From positions 1 to 64,000 of IMG/VR virus record IMGVR_UViG_3300042308_001600: 64,000 nt of DNA; one strand, 5' to 3'. Of this stretch, positions 1 to 8,599 are shown in pieces. This stretch comes from a virus. Position numbers and translations under genes: made by a program. The notes beneath the pieces were generated by a model, which was not told the DNA's origin, made no database searches, and saw nothing but the letters and a program-made list of their open reading frames with translations. Positions within the stretch are counted from its first letter, which is position 1. The number at the start of each line of letters is the position of its first letter.

Positions 1-185
1 CTGACCGTGAAGGCTGTGGCGCTTTGCTCAGTGATGCTGGCCTGGATGATGTACTTGGGGGAGTCCGCCGAAGTGTTGCGCACCACGGCGATAATTGTGT
101 CCGGGTCCACCGCGAACGCGACCGGGAAGATCACCTCCAGTTCAGTGGCGCTATTGGGGATGGTTTCGACTCCGGATTGGAACAT
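1..185 (-). CDS. H-type lectin-like domain protein, N-terminal part only
   Basis: An ATG at 185 opens a frame that runs off the left edge, leaving 61 codons. The translation starts MFQSGVETIP and continues with a beta-rich pattern: FPVAFAVDPDTIIAVV, then NTSADSPK, then a strand ending ATAFTV. The pattern 'strand, FP-x-AF, small/Pro, long hydrophobic strand, variable loop, GF/AF-x-V' is that of H-type lectin-like beta-sandwich domains in phage tail appendage proteins. Assignment is by recalled pattern. The gene lies at the end of the virion block, which fits a receptor-binding or decoration role. The C-terminus is outside the window. Confidence 0.6.
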   Translation of the reverse strand, partial: MFQSGVETIPNSATELEVIFPVAFAVDPDTIIAVVRNTSADSPKYIIQASITEQSATAFTV

Positions 186-188
186 AGG

Positions 189-458
189 TCAGGACTTAAA
201 GGGTTGGGGTGGCGGGGCTTCGCCGCTTAACGCAGACAGGTCGGGCACCACCACCTGGCTGAACGGCACACCAAAGGTCTTCGAATAGTTCTGGGCCACC
301 GTCGGCTCTTCCGTGAGGGTCACGAGCTTCAGGGAGTGCTTGCCAAGATCCGGCAGGAGCAGCAACGCGACAGCGCCTTCCTGGTCCAGCACCTCGACTG
401 CACAAGAGGTTGGGACCAGTACCACTGTACCGTCAGTGAGAGAGCGAAGGCGAATCAT
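189..458 (-). CDS. Hypothetical protein, virion block
   Basis: This 89-residue protein lies 3 bases upstream of the lectin-like gene. The first 70 residues alternate short hydrophobic strands (TVVLVP, AVALLLLP, SQVVVPDL), suggesting a small beta domain. The tail is Pro-rich and ends PPPQPFKS. I do not recognise it; its position suggests a tail or decoration protein. Confidence 0.6.
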   Translation of the reverse strand: MIRLRSLTDGTVVLVPTSCAVEVLDQEGAVALLLLPDLGKHSLKLVTLTEEPTVAQNYSKTFGVPFSQVVVPDLSALSGEAPPPQPFKS

Positions 459-470
459 GTGGGCTGTGGT

Positions 471-1103
471 TTATTGCACGCCTGCCTGCGCCATCATGTG
501 CTGCGAGGCTGGGTCAGCTTGTTGGAGCATCGGTTGGAGCTGCTGCTCAAGTGCCTGCTGGGACAGCTGCTGCTGCATGAGGGCCTTCTGGTGGGCCTGC
601 TCCTGTTGGGCGAGCTGCTGCTGCATATCCTGCAGCATGTCGGGCATGACCTTCGACGAGTCGTCGATGGCCTTCTGCATCGCCTTGAGCTGCATTTCCT
701 GCTGCATTGATTTCTGCTCGAAGGCCTGCGTCTTCTGCGCCAGGGCCTCGAACATCTGCTGCTGTTGCTGCGCCGTCTGCGCCAGCTGCTCGATGCCCTG
801 CAGCATCTCACCAACCTGCTGCTGAAGCTGCTGCAGCAACTGCATGGGATCAACACCCTGCTGGGACGGATCACCCTGGGGAGGCGGGGCGCCCTGCTGG
901 GACGGATCACCTTGAGGTGGCGGCGGGGCGCCTTGGGGAGGTGGTGCGCCCTGGGGAGGCGGGGCACCCTGCTGAGACGGATCACCTGGAGGTGGTGCCC
1001 CTTGTGGTGGAGGCGCGGCACCTTGCTGAGGTGGTCCACCAATGAAGGCGAGCTTCTGGGAAAGCTGACGGAAGTCAGCAGCAAGTTGAGCGGGTGTTGT
1101 CAT
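471..1103 (-). CDS. Pro/Gln-rich repeat protein with coiled coil
   Basis: A 210-residue protein whose ATG overlaps the stop of the upstream 666-residue gene. Residues 1-22 form a helix (QLAADFRQLSQKLAF). Residues 24-85 are tandem units of the type GAPPPQ and GDPSQQ, encoded by visibly repeated DNA at about 860-1030. From about 87 to 205 it is an extremely Gln-rich helix with heptad-like spacing (LLQQLQQQVGEMLQGIEQL), a likely coiled coil. The composition suits an extended or filamentous virion component. No catalytic motif is seen. Confidence 0.75.
   Translation of the reverse strand: MTTPAQLAADFRQLSQKLAFIGGPPQQGAAPPPQGAPPPGDPSQQGAPPPQGAPPPQGAPPPPQGDPSQQGAPPPQGDPSQQGVDPMQLLQQLQQQVGEMLQGIEQLAQTAQQQQQMFEALAQKTQAFEQKSMQQEMQLKAMQKAIDDSSKVMPDMLQDMQQQLAQQEQAHQKALMQQQLSQQALEQQLQPMLQQADPASQHMMAQAGVQ
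860..1030 (-). repeat. Tandem Pro/Gln/Gly codon repeats
   Basis: Near-identical units containing GACGGATCACC and GGCGGGGCGCC (plus strand) recur several times with small length differences. They lie wholly inside the 471-1103 gene and encode its PPPQGDPSQQGA-type repeats. Such tracts change length by slippage or recombination. Confidence 0.75.
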
Positions 1104-3100
1104 GAGGCAGGAGTGAGAGGGGTTATGGAGGGCTTGGCGGGGGCGGCGTGCTCGAATGCGACCTGCGGACGCCCCGGGCCAATTGGCATCTTGATCTTCG
1201 GCTTTGCGAGCCCACCCTGAGGTTCAAGGCCGGTGGGGGTGTGCATGATCGCACTGGCGAACTTGGAACACTGGAGCGCGAAGTGGAGGGCACCAGATTT
1301 GACTGGCGGCAGGACTGCTCGATAAGCATCAATGAGCGCATTTGTTGTCCTGTACTGCTCAGGTTTCACTTCTGGGAATTGCTTCTTCAGGTGATCCCAA
1401 TCACTCCCTGGCCAGTTGTTGAGGAGACGGAATTCCGTGTTACCTTGGTTCCTCAATATGTTCGCCGCATCCTGCTGTCCTTGTGTGGGAGGCATAGGGC
1501 CAGACTCCCAACCGAGTGTACCGCTGTCACTTGGTTTTAGCTTGGGAGCTGAAGCATTTGGGGGCGGCGTAGCGGCTTCCCATCCGAGTGAATCATCTAC
1601 CTTCGGTGTTGCTGGAGCAGCAGGCTTTGGAGTGACAACGGCTGGGGGTGATGCAGGCTTGGCCGCAGCTACTGGTGATGCAGGCTTGGCCGGAAGCTCC
1701 CGAATCAGCGGTCCCGACGTGTCCAGGTTAAGCAAGGAATTCGGATCATCCAAAGGAGAAACAGTATTACTCTGTTTCTTCAGAAGCTTCGGCTCTACTG
1801 GATTCGCTGCCCAGTCCTTGGTGGCCGCCGCGTCTGATTCAAATCCTGTCAGCTTTCTCCCTGAATGCGAAGGCTGTCCATGGACGTTCGCACCAAACGG
1901 GTCGCCTTCCCGCATCGCCGCTAATGCTGGATCATAACTACCTGGCCTGTTTGATGAAATAAATGTATTCCGAGATGGATCAAAGGTACTAGGAACCTTG
2001 AACTGCGGATTCACAGGCATTGACGTATAGGGCTCTGCGGCGGGCTGGCCTCCAGGTTTGCCTCCAGGTTTGCCTCCAGCCAACAACTGCTGTGGAGCAG
2101 GCACACGCGCGGGTAGGTTCAAAGAACCAAGATCATTGATGTACTGTTGGCGTCCTTCCGAGATGCCGATCGCGGGGTTCACGCGATCTGGATCCGTGAG
2201 GGACTGATAAGGCGAATCTCCAATACGGGAACCCGCCATGGTTTGGTTACGCAGGTTTGGCACATCCGGATAGGCCGGTCCACGTGGGTCTGCCATTGCA
2301 GGTCCTTTGAACAAGTACCCAGGGTTGGCCTTGTCGACCTCCGCGACAGCTTGTGTCTTGGCCGCCTCCTGCTGCTTCGCCACGATCGGTTCCAGATGGT
2401 CACGGAAGGCATTGGGGCCTGTGTAGGTCTTACCATCAATGACGGTCTTGCGGTCTGGGGCCGTGGCCCAGTTTGAGGGATTGTTGAATGTCACACTCCC
2501 AGTTCCGTACTGGGAGTTCAGGACACGCTTGTTGGGATCCCCACCTTTACGAAGGGAACTCTCTGGATCAATAGTGGCGCTGACATGTGTCCCTCCAGGA
2601 TTCCCTGGTGTCGGGCTGTACAGATCCGCACTGCCCATTTGCTGAACTGGTGTGCCCACTGTTCCTGGCGCACGGTCCGTGTAGGCCCGCCCACCCCAGC
2701 CTTTGTAAAAATTCGCGAGATCTGGTCGCGACATGGCCTTGAAATCCGCAGGGTCGCCAACCGGAACTGCCAGACCTCCGTTGCCCGGCTCCCAAGTGGA
2801 GACGTTGGGACGTGTGCCAGCATTACCTGCAAAAGCGGCGTTGCCAACCGGAGCCGAAGTGGGAGCACCGTTGTTTGGTGCGGTGGTAGTTGGCGTGGTG
2901 GTTGGCGTGGTGGTTGCGGTGGTAGTTGGCGTGGTGGTTGTCGTTGTCGTCGGCGCAGGAGCGGGCAGTCTTGTGACGATCTCATTGGGATCATCCGTGC
3001 CTGGTGTCACCACAGGACTTGGCATTCCCTTAGCCGGATCATAGCTTGCCGTGTTGTCGACAGTGGCAAGCTTCAGTAATGTACGTGGTAAAAAGGTCAT
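1100..3100 (-). CDS. Long low-complexity virion-type protein
   Basis: A 666-residue protein that is mostly disordered by composition. It opens with MTFLPRTLLKLA, resembling the short LLK(R/L)A segment of neighbouring proteins. Around residues 50-75 there is a Thr/Pro tract encoded by a GGTGGT/GGCGTGG-type repeat. A Gly/Pro/Asn-rich middle follows, with GGKPGGKPGGQP near residue 350, then a Pro/Ala linker and two LGWE-centred repeats at about 500 and 535. The C-terminal 130 residues are better ordered (NNWPGSDWDHLKKQFPEVKP). No catalytic motif is seen. It lies between the RNAP-like gene and the Gln-rich gene, so a structural or ejected role is likely but inferred. Confidence 0.7.
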   Translation of the reverse strand: MTFLPRTLLKLATVDNTASYDPAKGMPSPVVTPGTDDPNEIVTRLPAPAPTTTTTTTPTTTATTTPTTTPTTTAPNNGAPTSAPVGNAAFAGNAGTRPNVSTWEPGNGGLAVPVGDPADFKAMSRPDLANFYKGWGGRAYTDRAPGTVGTPVQQMGSADLYSPTPGNPGGTHVSATIDPESSLRKGGDPNKRVLNSQYGTGSVTFNNPSNWATAPDRKTVIDGKTYTGPNAFRDHLEPIVAKQQEAAKTQAVAEVDKANPGYLFKGPAMADPRGPAYPDVPNLRNQTMAGSRIGDSPYQSLTDPDRVNPAIGISEGRQQYINDLGSLNLPARVPAPQQLLAGGKPGGKPGGQPAAEPYTSMPVNPQFKVPSTFDPSRNTFISSNRPGSYDPALAAMREGDPFGANVHGQPSHSGRKLTGFESDAAATKDWAANPVEPKLLKKQSNTVSPLDDPNSLLNLDTSGPLIRELPAKPASPVAAAKPASPPAVVTPKPAAPATPKVDDSLGWEAATPPPNASAPKLKPSDSGTLGWESGPMPPTQGQQDAANILRNQGNTEFRLLNNWPGSDWDHLKKQFPEVKPEQYRTTNALIDAYRAVLPPVKSGALHFALQCSKFASAIMHTPTGLEPQGGLAKPKIKMPIGPGRPQVAFEHAAPAKPSITPLTPAS
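2873..2960 (-). repeat. Thr-rich low-complexity tract
   Basis: Repeated GGTGGTAGTTGGCGT / GGTGGTTGGCGT units (plus strand) lie inside the 1100-3100 gene and encode runs of Thr broken by Pro or Ala. Confidence 0.8.
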
Positions 3101-3109
3101 GGGGTCAGG

Positions 3110-6100
3110 CTAGTCCGGAATTTCAATGTCGTCCTCCAACTTTACAGCGCCGCTCTGCATACCCGCAAGCGCTTCCTGTCCTGAAGCGAAGCTGTGCAGC
3201 TTCGTAGGCGGACGTTTGTTGGCATTCCAGATGCCTAAAATTTGCTCATGCTTAGGCACCGGGACCACGTCGTCCTGGTTCTTGATGGAGAACAGCATCT
3301 TGCTGGCCATCAACTTCTCCTTGGTCTCCTTGATGGATTCTGGCAGGACCGGCAGGGAGACGTTGATCTGGTCCCCGTCGAAGTCGGCGTTCTGACCGGC
3401 CGTGATATAGGGGTTGATGGCAATGTGCGGACCGTCGTGGATCCGGGCATACTGCCCGACGGCGTTGAACTTGTGCCAGGCTGGAGCGCGGGAAAGGATG
3501 AAGGGTGTGTCCTTCAGCTCAAGCTCCAGGGTGCGGCTGGCAAAGGCGTCACGGTCCTTCACGGCTTTGATGGTCTGGGCGGGACTCATGCCCATCATGG
3601 CCAGCCGCCGCTGTACCTTGGAACCGGCGAGCGTCCAGGCCATCTCACGGGGGATCGAGACTTCATCGAGGCCCAGGTCTGGATCGACCGTGATGACACT
3701 GCGGCCCACGTTGTCGATGGGCTTGGAAAGGAGCCGGCGTTGAACGAAGGAGTTACCACTGACGACGGCGGCACCGTTGCGGCGCACCACAAGCAGCCCG
3801 TTAGGTACAGCGACACAATAAATGTGACCGTTGTACTGCACATCCTGAACTGTCCCGTTCGACTCGGTTTGAACGAACCAGCGCCCAATGAGCACACCAT
3901 TGTACTTCTCAGCATGGTGCTCTGGATACAGATGCGGGTGCTCTTTTCTACGGCGGATACAAATACCAAGTTTGAAGCCTACTTCCATCAGGTCATCGAA
4001 CAGCTTTGGACTTGTGGTAATGAAAGCATGATGTGAATCTGTAAGAGCATCACGGAACCGGTAGTTGTCGGACGCGTTTGCACGCTTCTGCCATGGAACG
4101 CGCTTAGCGCCATCCCCCTTCAGGTAGGTGTCGAACAGCAACCCCAACAGGGTCTGATTCCAATCACGTGCTAGAGCAGGTATGCGCTTGAAATTGGAAC
4201 CTTTGCCGCAATGCTGTTCCAACCATGCAACCAACGGTCTACATCCCTTGATGCTCCAACCGTAACCGCTGAAGCGAGGCTCCTCCCGGTGCATGTTCAC
4301 TTTGGACACCTCTTGTACATTGCTGATGTCTCGGAACAAAGCGTCTAGTTCCAAGCAGTAATCGGGGTTTGCTTCGGTCTGCCAGATTGTAGCGATCGTA
4401 CCACATTCGTGTGTGCTTCCTTCTGAAATGTACCAACCGATAAAACGTGCAAACAGTTCAGCGGGCCAGTGGCGTGCACACTCTGGCAGTTCGACCGAGC
4501 CCTCCCAACCACCTGCGCCCACCATAGCGAAGTGACGTACTTTGTGCGCGACCAACTCGTCGGCCCGCATCGCATACCAACCAGTGCGCAAATTGTCGTC
4601 CGTCATCTTATTCTTCTTGTCGCGCTTTTTGGTCCACATCCGGTGATTGGGTGTGACCAAAAGGTCCATGCGCTTGCCTGTACGCCCACCAACTACGAAC
4701 CGCTTCATGGTACCGCTGTATTCTGAATCGATGTACTCCGTAGGGGTCTGCCATTCGAATGCCAGGGTCTTGGGATTTATGGTGGCCACCTGCGCCCCAC
4801 GCTCCAGTTCAGAGAACTTCACCCACCCTTGACCCCGCGTCAGGATTTCTGTGTCTGCAGAGTAGCAGTGCTTTGGCCCTTCGTTGAGGATCTGGTCCAA
4901 GTAGCCCGAGGGTCCACGCTCCTTGAGCTTCGGGGACACGGGGTCTCCGTAACCGTACAGGGCCCTCGTGGCATTCAGGAGATTCATGCGCGTCAGGGCT
5001 GCGCCGCCTTCCCCCAGGGTCGAGAGCGTCTCGTCATGGATAGCCCGGTGCTTGAAGAGGTCCTGGTACAGTTCATTGGCGTCACCGGGAATGTAGGTGG
5101 TGCCCAGGAACGAGAAGGGCCTGAAGGCCGGTGGCAGTACTGGCACCCGCTTGATCATGAGCTCCTCGGGCTTGATGTCATTACGGCGCAGACCCTCAAG
5201 GGCATTGAGCATCTTGACCCCACGGTCACGCTTGGTGATCTTCCCGGAGGCAATGTCAGCACGGGCTTGCTTCTCGAGGTCATCGAGGTTCAGGGCCTTG
5301 AGGGCTTCCAGGATTCCATGCGGGCCAGTACGGCCTGCGATCTGTACTGAGGCGGACTTCTCTTGGGCTTGGTCCCAGGAAGCCTGCTTCTTACGTTCAG
5401 CATCGACATCGAAGCTGTGACCGCAGTCACGACACTCCGCGTTCGAGTGGGTCTTGAAGAACTCGAAGTCCTTGGGCTTGCCACCGCATTCGGGACATTG
5501 ACCCCGACGTACCCACAGGTTCCGGAGCTTGTCCCCGGCGGCCTGCTTCTCCTCTCCTCGCCCTGGAACGGAAACGTTCTCCGGCGAGGTGGAGGCCTTC
5601 TTGGCCCGCCGTGCAGCCAGGATAGCCCGCTTCTTCTCCCGCTGCTGGTACAGGATCTCCTTCATGGATTCCCCGCCGAAGCCCTGGTAGTTCTCAATTC
5701 TCTCGTCGGACATCTCCGGGTCATCCACGATCCCTTGGCAGTTGGGACACAGCTGGTCAGCGTCCATGGGCTCAATGCCTTCCCGCTCGGCCTGTTCGAA
5801 GTCAGGACGCGGGTAGCCCTTCTCGGTAAACTTGTGGTCACAGTGTGGGCAGTGGTCATCCTGAACTTCCACCATCCTGGTCTTCCGAACCATCTCGGCC
5901 GCGACCTTGGTCAGAAGCTCGCCCTTGTCTGGCACGACCCCGATGGCCCGGTCATCGTAGAAGCGGGTTATCGTTGGATCCTTGATGTTCGTGATCTTCA
6001 TCTTCTCTAACCCGTGATCATCGAGCCACTTCCGCACCGTGCTGTGCATCTTGGGATCCTTGGAACTGGCGCGGGCCGTGAAGCACAAGGTGCGCTTCCC

Positions 6101-6241
6101 ATCCCGGATGGCCTTCAGGGCCAGGTCCAAGATTGCCTCCACGGGTTCCCCTACCGAGTACGGATTGAAGGGCTCCTGGCGTAGGGCCAGTGTTCCATCA
6201 AGGTCAAAGGCGATTACATCTGGTCTAGTCTTGTCGGCCAT
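3110..6241 (-). CDS. HAD phosphatase-like / zinc-ribbon / RNA polymerase beta-prime N-half fusion with intein
   Basis: 1043 residues. Residues 8-105 are a HAD-type domain: motif I DLDGT at 13-17, TAR at 55-57, YDDRA at 95-99. Zinc-ribbon cysteine pairs follow at CPHC (131) with CPNC (165), and at CPEC (249) with CRDC (270). From about 363 the protein matches the N-terminal half of bacterial RNAP beta-prime: IKRVPVLPPAFRPF, then GRSVI at 846, SRAPAWHK at 918 and the Mg-binding signature NADFDGDQ at 951-958 with all three aspartates. An intein occupies 459-830. The protein stops about 85 residues after the signature, so bridge helix and trigger loop must come from another gene. Split beta-prime subunits are known from phiKZ-like jumbo phages. 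The fused HAD domain is unusual. The gene lies among virion-type genes, so a packaged polymerase is possible. Confidence 0.9.
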   Translation of the reverse strand: MADKTRPDVIAFDLDGTLALRQEPFNPYSVGEPVEAILDLALKAIRDGKRTLCFTARASSKDPKMHSTVRKWLDDHGLEKMKITNIKDPTITRFYDDRAIGVVPDKGELLTKVAAEMVRKTRMVEVQDDHCPHCDHKFTEKGYPRPDFEQAEREGIEPMDADQLCPNCQGIVDDPEMSDERIENYQGFGGESMKEILYQQREKKRAILAARRAKKASTSPENVSVPGRGEEKQAAGDKLRNLWVRRGQCPECGGKPKDFEFFKTHSNAECRDCGHSFDVDAERKKQASWDQAQEKSASVQIAGRTGPHGILEALKALNLDDLEKQARADIASGKITKRDRGVKMLNALEGLRRNDIKPEELMIKRVPVLPPAFRPFSFLGTTYIPGDANELYQDLFKHRAIHDETLSTLGEGGAALTRMNLLNATRALYGYGDPVSPKLKERGPSGYLDQILNEGPKHCYSADTEILTRGQGWVKFSELERGAQVATINPKTLAFEWQTPTEYIDSEYSGTMKRFVVGGRTGKRMDLLVTPNHRMWTKKRDKKNKMTDDNLRTGWYAMRADELVAHKVRHFAMVGAGGWEGSVELPECARHWPAELFARFIGWYISEGSTHECGTIATIWQTEANPDYCLELDALFRDISNVQEVSKVNMHREEPRFSGYGWSIKGCRPLVAWLEQHCGKGSNFKRIPALARDWNQTLLGLLFDTYLKGDGAKRVPWQKRANASDNYRFRDALTDSHHAFITTSPKLFDDLMEVGFKLGICIRRRKEHPHLYPEHHAEKYNGVLIGRWFVQTESNGTVQDVQYNGHIYCVAVPNGLLVVRRNGAAVVSGNSFVQRRLLSKPIDNVGRSVITVDPDLGLDEVSIPREMAWTLAGSKVQRRLAMMGMSPAQTIKAVKDRDAFASRTLELELKDTPFILSRAPAWHKFNAVGQYARIHDGPHIAINPYITAGQNADFDGDQINVSLPVLPESIKETKEKLMASKMLFSIKNQDDVVPVPKHEQILGIWNANKRPPTKLHSFASGQEALAGMQSGAVKLEDDIEIPD
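3752..4867 (-). other. Intein with LAGLIDADG endonuclease, inside the beta-prime-like gene
   Basis: Intein residues 459-830 of the host protein. It starts at Cys459 (CYSADTEIL), has a block-B TPNH at 530-533, two LAGLIDADG-type helices (FARFIGWYISEGS near 600, LLGLLFDTYLKGDG near 705) with acidic residues, and ends VRRNGAAVVSGN before Ser831. The penultimate residue is Gly, not the usual His. The two exteins join so that SFVQRRLLSKPIDNVGRS continues the conserved beta-prime segment corresponding to GRFRQNLLGKRVDYSGRS. Splicing would leave a 671-residue mature protein. Confidence 0.92.
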
Positions 6242-6277
6242 ACCCTAGTGTGGCATGGACGTGACCGGGGAGCAAGT

Positions 6278-7285
6278 TTACTTCATGGGAGCAGCAGCGC
6301 CATGGGGCGTACGGGCGGGTAACAACTGTTTCAATTTTTCCACCCCACCACGCAAGTACTCCTGAATTCTAAACCATTCACTACCTAATCTTGACTCAAA
6401 ACCCTGCCGCCCCATAAACTGCTCCATCCCCTGCGGGATACGTGAGGCCCACGATCCCTTGTACACAGGGGACGTGATATTACGCAGTATGTGCTGCCAT
6501 TGTTTATTTGCCGGTACGCGAAGCAGTTTACCGTCATGTACAAATGCCCAATTGCGGAAATTGTTGATACCCGATTGTAGTTTGGTCTCATACCAAGGTA
6601 CCCAGCTGTCAGCCGGCTCCAGTCCCTTGCCGGTCACCAACTCTCTTGGGTCAGCTAGCTTGAGTTGGTGGCGCGCCCATAAATTCTTGTTCGTGCGGGC
6701 TAAGCCGAATGCATCGCCACGCAAATTCGGTGGTTGACGCAGCGCGGAAACAACACTGTCCCAAGTACGCCCCATTTGCTTGGTGACGTCCATGTCCTGT
6801 AAAAAGTCAGCGCTGTAGCGATTAAGTGGGCTTGCCTGGTATTCAGCAACCAACGCGGGAGCTGAACGATTCGGTCCGTACTTGGCGGCCAGAGCAGGGG
6901 ACGGAGTTCCATGGACCCAGCTACCTGCTTCAATGTTGGGAGTTAAGGTTCTCATTCCACGAAACAGTGAACCCGGAGTTTGCTTATTCTGAAGCATGTT
7001 TGCGCCGAGTGTCTCTAGCGGTGTCACGTCGTCCAATTTGTTTACCTGCTTCAGCAGCCCTGACATCTCTTGCGCTGGTGCGTAAGGGTTCGAGCTCATA
7101 TGTGACTTGGCTATTTGCAGCTGAGTCAGGCGGGTCGGATCTCCCCACTTGGGTGGATGTATATTAGACGTTATTGCCGGTGTTGGTGGGCGGCGCATGA
7201 AAGCCGCCAACGCCTTTGCAGTACGCCACCTAGCCAATCCCTGCTTCACCATGTATGAACTGACTTGGATGTGCGTCGGTTTCAT
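6278..7285 (-). CDS. Virion-type protein with N-terminal HIxVS motif; possible ADP-ribosyltransferase-like centre
   Basis: 335 residues starting MKPTHIQVSSYMVKQG, so the HIxVSxxhhK motif shared with several neighbours sits at the very N-terminus. Around residues 105-150 the order LFRGM, then SWVHGTPSPALAAKYG, then a beta segment PALVAEYQ resembles the R and S/T motifs of ADP-ribosyltransferases. A clear ExE motif is not visible, so this is only a suggestion. The remainder is basic and Trp/Asn-rich. It sits between the beta-prime-like gene and a Pro-rich gene. An ejected internal protein is a reasonable inference. Confidence 0.7.
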   Translation of the reverse strand: MKPTHIQVSSYMVKQGLARWRTAKALAAFMRRPPTPAITSNIHPPKWGDPTRLTQLQIAKSHMSSNPYAPAQEMSGLLKQVNKLDDVTPLETLGANMLQNKQTPGSLFRGMRTLTPNIEAGSWVHGTPSPALAAKYGPNRSAPALVAEYQASPLNRYSADFLQDMDVTKQMGRTWDSVVSALRQPPNLRGDAFGLARTNKNLWARHQLKLADPRELVTGKGLEPADSWVPWYETKLQSGINNFRNWAFVHDGKLLRVPANKQWQHILRNITSPVYKGSWASRIPQGMEQFMGRQGFESRLGSEWFRIQEYLRGGVEKLKQLLPARTPHGAAAPMK

Positions 7286-7288
7286 AAA

Positions 7289-7933
7289 TTAGCCTCGTGC
7301 TGCCGCGATCCCGGCAGGAGCTTTGATCTTGAAGTCAGGCGCTGTTGGCTGGGTCGGCTGCACAGCGGTCGGTGCAGCGGGTGGTTGGAACATCTTAGGC
7401 GCTTGCTTCAAATGCCCTCCGAGTCCCGGCTGCTGTCCAGCTACGGACTTTGCTGCTCCGAGGGTCGCGCGCTTGAGCAAGTACGAGCTGACGCGGATGT
7501 GGGAAGCTTGCTTGTGTCCGAAGACCTGATTGATCTGCGCTTGGTACGGGACCAACATTGTTGACAGATCGACCGCGCGCGACTGTAACCACTGCCCGAA
7601 TGATGGTAGACCCTGCCGCACCTCCGCAGGAACCGGCACGGGTGGGAGTTCCTGTTTGGGAGGTGCCCAACCTGCCGGAGCTGGTTGTCCTGAGCGTGTC
7701 AGGATGGGTGATGCAAGCGTAGGGGCTTGCGGGGTTGGCGGAACCGGCAACGCGTACTGCTTACCAGGCGGCAAGGCTGCTACGGTTTTGTCCGTCTTGG
7801 ATGTTGGAGGGATCGGAACGGGCAGGTCGTACTGTTTACCTTCCGGTGGGGGAGGGGTCGCGCCTGCGCGTTTGACGTGAGAGAGAAGTTGAAACGGCGT
7901 TGCCATCCTCAACTGTCGCAACAAGCGGGACAC
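7289..7933 (-). CDS. Pro-rich virion-type protein with HKQA-SHIRVSSYLLKRA motif
   Basis: 214 residues from a GTG at 7933; an ATG at 7906 is an alternative. The N-terminus has LLSHVKRAG. Two copies of GKQY(D/A)LPVP lie in a Pro-rich linker at about 33-65. At 140-157 the composite HKQASHIRVSSYLLKRA combines two motifs that occur separately in neighbouring proteins. The C-terminal part is Ala/Pro/Gln-rich. No enzyme signature is seen. Confidence 0.7.
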   Translation of the reverse strand: MSRLLRQLRMATPFQLLSHVKRAGATPPPPEGKQYDLPVPIPPTSKTDKTVAALPPGKQYALPVPPTPQAPTLASPILTRSGQPAPAGWAPPKQELPPVPVPAEVRQGLPSFGQWLQSRAVDLSTMLVPYQAQINQVFGHKQASHIRVSSYLLKRATLGAAKSVAGQQPGLGGHLKQAPKMFQPPAAPTAVQPTQPTAPDFKIKAPAGIAAARG

Positions 7934-7981
7934 TCTGCAAGTTTTGTCAGAAACCGTGCGGAAGTGTTTTTGCCTCTGGCT

Positions 7982-8599
7982 TCATCGTGTCTTAGGTTGG
8001 TTGAGCTGGTCCGTCAGGCTCTTGAGCTTTAGACCCAAACCACCTGCCGTTGCCAGTCCGCCGACAATAGGGGCTGCAGTCAGGAGTTGGTACGGCAGGG
8101 CCGCCGCGCGGGCACCCAACCGTTTGAAGTCTCGTGCATAGGACGGTGCGGTCTCCCACAACTTCAATGCTCCTCTGACAGGAGCCATCAGGCCTTTGGT
8201 CTCTCCAGTGCGGGCACCGAACTCAGCCAGGATGCTGCGTAGGCCTGACTTGAAGCTATTACCCGGCTGAGATATGCCGGCCTGCACAGTTCTGTCCAGC
8301 CAGGTGTGTGGTGCCTTGATTTGGGCCATGTGGGTAAGCTCGTGCCGCAGTGATTGTCGTGCTACAGTCGGCGAAAGCCCACCGCGCACTAGCAGTAGGT
8401 CATCCTTGGGACGGTACTGGCCCCAAGTGTCAGGACCTGGAAACGAGCTGGCGCGAGCATTGGGGATCACGATCGTCTTGCGGCGCGCAGCCATCAAGGC
8501 AGGGTAGCGTTCGAAGGACCCCAACCCCTTCGCGGCAGGCGCTGCACGCCCAAGCAACTTGCCAAGCAACTGTACTGGTCCTGCCTGTTTGTACATCAT
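7982..8599 (-). CDS. Putative HExxH zinc metallopeptidase, virion block
   Basis: 205 residues beginning MMYKQAGPVQLLGKLLGRA, a variant of the KQA/LLxRA segment of this block. Residues 85-92 read RHELTHMA, a canonical HExxH zincin signature (His86, Glu87, His90) in a helix, preceded by a short strand LLLVRGG. A Gly/Ala-rich hydrophobic segment near 173-190 may be membrane-active. The third zinc ligand cannot be fixed by eye. Phage particles can carry peptidases for processing or entry. The ATG/TGA overlap with the upstream spanin-like gene fixes the start. Confidence 0.7.
   Translation of the reverse strand: MMYKQAGPVQLLGKLLGRAAPAAKGLGSFERYPALMAARRKTIVIPNARASSFPGPDTWGQYRPKDDLLLVRGGLSPTVARQSLRHELTHMAQIKAPHTWLDRTVQAGISQPGNSFKSGLRSILAEFGARTGETKGLMAPVRGALKLWETAPSYARDFKRLGARAAALPYQLLTAAPIVGGLATAGGLGLKLKSLTDQLNQPKTR

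Noticed and set aside
860-1030. Regularly repeated DNA, considered as a CRISPR array
   Set aside because: The repeats are in-frame codon repeats of a Pro/Gln-rich protein with no unique spacers.
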